Positions 6,249 to 6,416 of a stretch of DNA of 6,416 bases are shown piece after piece. The notes beneath the pieces were generated by a model. That model made no database searches. It had not been told where the DNA came from and was given only the letters and a program-made list of their open reading frames with translations. The translations under genes and the position numbers were made by a program. Numbering within the stretch: the stretch's first letter is position 1; every line of letters starts with the position of its first letter. Source of the DNA: JBDNFP01 sp041689775 (GTDB lineage: Bacteria; Bacteroidota; Bacteroidia; Cytophagales; Spirosomataceae); the NCBI GenBank assembly GCA_041689775.1, contig JBDNFP010000491.1, forward strand, positions 1 to 6,416, written 5' to 3'.

Positions 6249-6416
6249 TTTAAACATACATTTATTTGATTGAGAAATGGATGGAAAACTCCGACCCTCC
6301 GTATTTTTCAAGAATATGATTTATCCTCATGTGAAGCGCCTCCTTGTTTTTAAAATCCTTCGGGCGCAACCACTCATGTTTCATCTTCCTGCACAAGGTC
6401 TCAATCAGATTGAGGT
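6249..6416 (-). mobile_element. Right part of an IS630-family insertion sequence (runs off the window)
   Basis: The element is defined by its transposase C-terminus (6262-6416) and by the abrupt start of the peptidase tail next to it. IS630 elements insert at TA and duplicate it. The TA at 6247-6248, directly next to where peptidase-like sequence begins, is a plausible target, which puts the terminal sequence at about 6249-6261 (TTTAAACATACAT). The other end lies outside the window, so the inverted repeat and target duplication cannot be checked. The boundary is uncertain by a few bases. Confidence 0.6.
6262..6416 (-). CDS. IS630-family transposase, C-terminal fragment (partial at window edge)
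   Basis: Reading leftward from the edge, the frame gives LNLIETLCRKMKHEWLRP, KDFKNKEALHMRINHILEKYG and ends SIHFSIK at the stop 6262-6264. The LNxIExLWRKxKxEWL block near the C-terminus is characteristic of IS630 (Tc1/mariner-like) DDE transposases; its Glu is the usual third catalytic acidic residue. Here the Trp normally before R-K is Cys (TGC for TGG). Some 51 codons are visible and the rest, including the two upstream catalytic Asp, lies beyond the window, so activity cannot be judged. Confidence 0.85.
   Translation of the reverse strand, partial: LNLIETLCRKMKHEWLRPKDFKNKEALHMRINHILEKYGGSEFSIHFSIK

Overview
The window looks like a piece of a Bacteroidota chromosome, probably Cytophagia-like. 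This is inferred from the protein families (a Tat-exported Gfo/Idh/MocA oxidoreductase, a two-domain NIPSNAP protein, a CocE/PepX-type peptidase tail, an IS630-type transposase), the lack of strong Shine-Dalgarno sequences, and two intergenic matches to the Bacteroidota -7 consensus TAnnTTTG. No rRNA, tRNA or CRISPR array is visible.

Layout. 1-341: a 12-bp perfect hairpin and the frameshifted remnant of an unrecognised minus-strand gene. 427-1098 (+): an intact small FAD/NAD(P) ferredoxin-reductase-type protein. 1099-1415: an intergenic stretch without a convincing gene but with two hairpins and a -7-like box. 1416-2789 (+): an intact Gfo/Idh/MocA oxidoreductase with a textbook twin-arginine signal, followed by a terminator-like stem-loop. 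3003-3736 (+): a NIPSNAP-family gene broken by two frameshifts, followed by a strong rho-independent terminator. 3978-5603 (+): an intact 541-residue acyl-CoA synthetase. 5666-5699: a strong hairpin in the convergent spacer. 5810-6248 (-): the C-terminal tail of a CocE/Xaa-Pro dipeptidyl-peptidase-type hydrolase. It is cut off by an IS630-family element whose transposase C-terminus (6262-6416, -) runs off the right edge.

How the genes work together. The intact genes do not form an obvious pathway. Spacers of roughly 210-320 bp and terminator-like hairpins suggest mostly single-gene transcripts. The dominant theme is decay: three of the seven gene-like units are broken. Both NIPSNAP frameshifts can be explained as deletions between short direct repeats (17 bp and 8 bp), and the third unit was truncated by a transposon. 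I see no clear new multi-gene system. The most informative points are the reconstructable NIPSNAP lesions, the IS630/peptidase junction, and a few unexplained intergenic structures.
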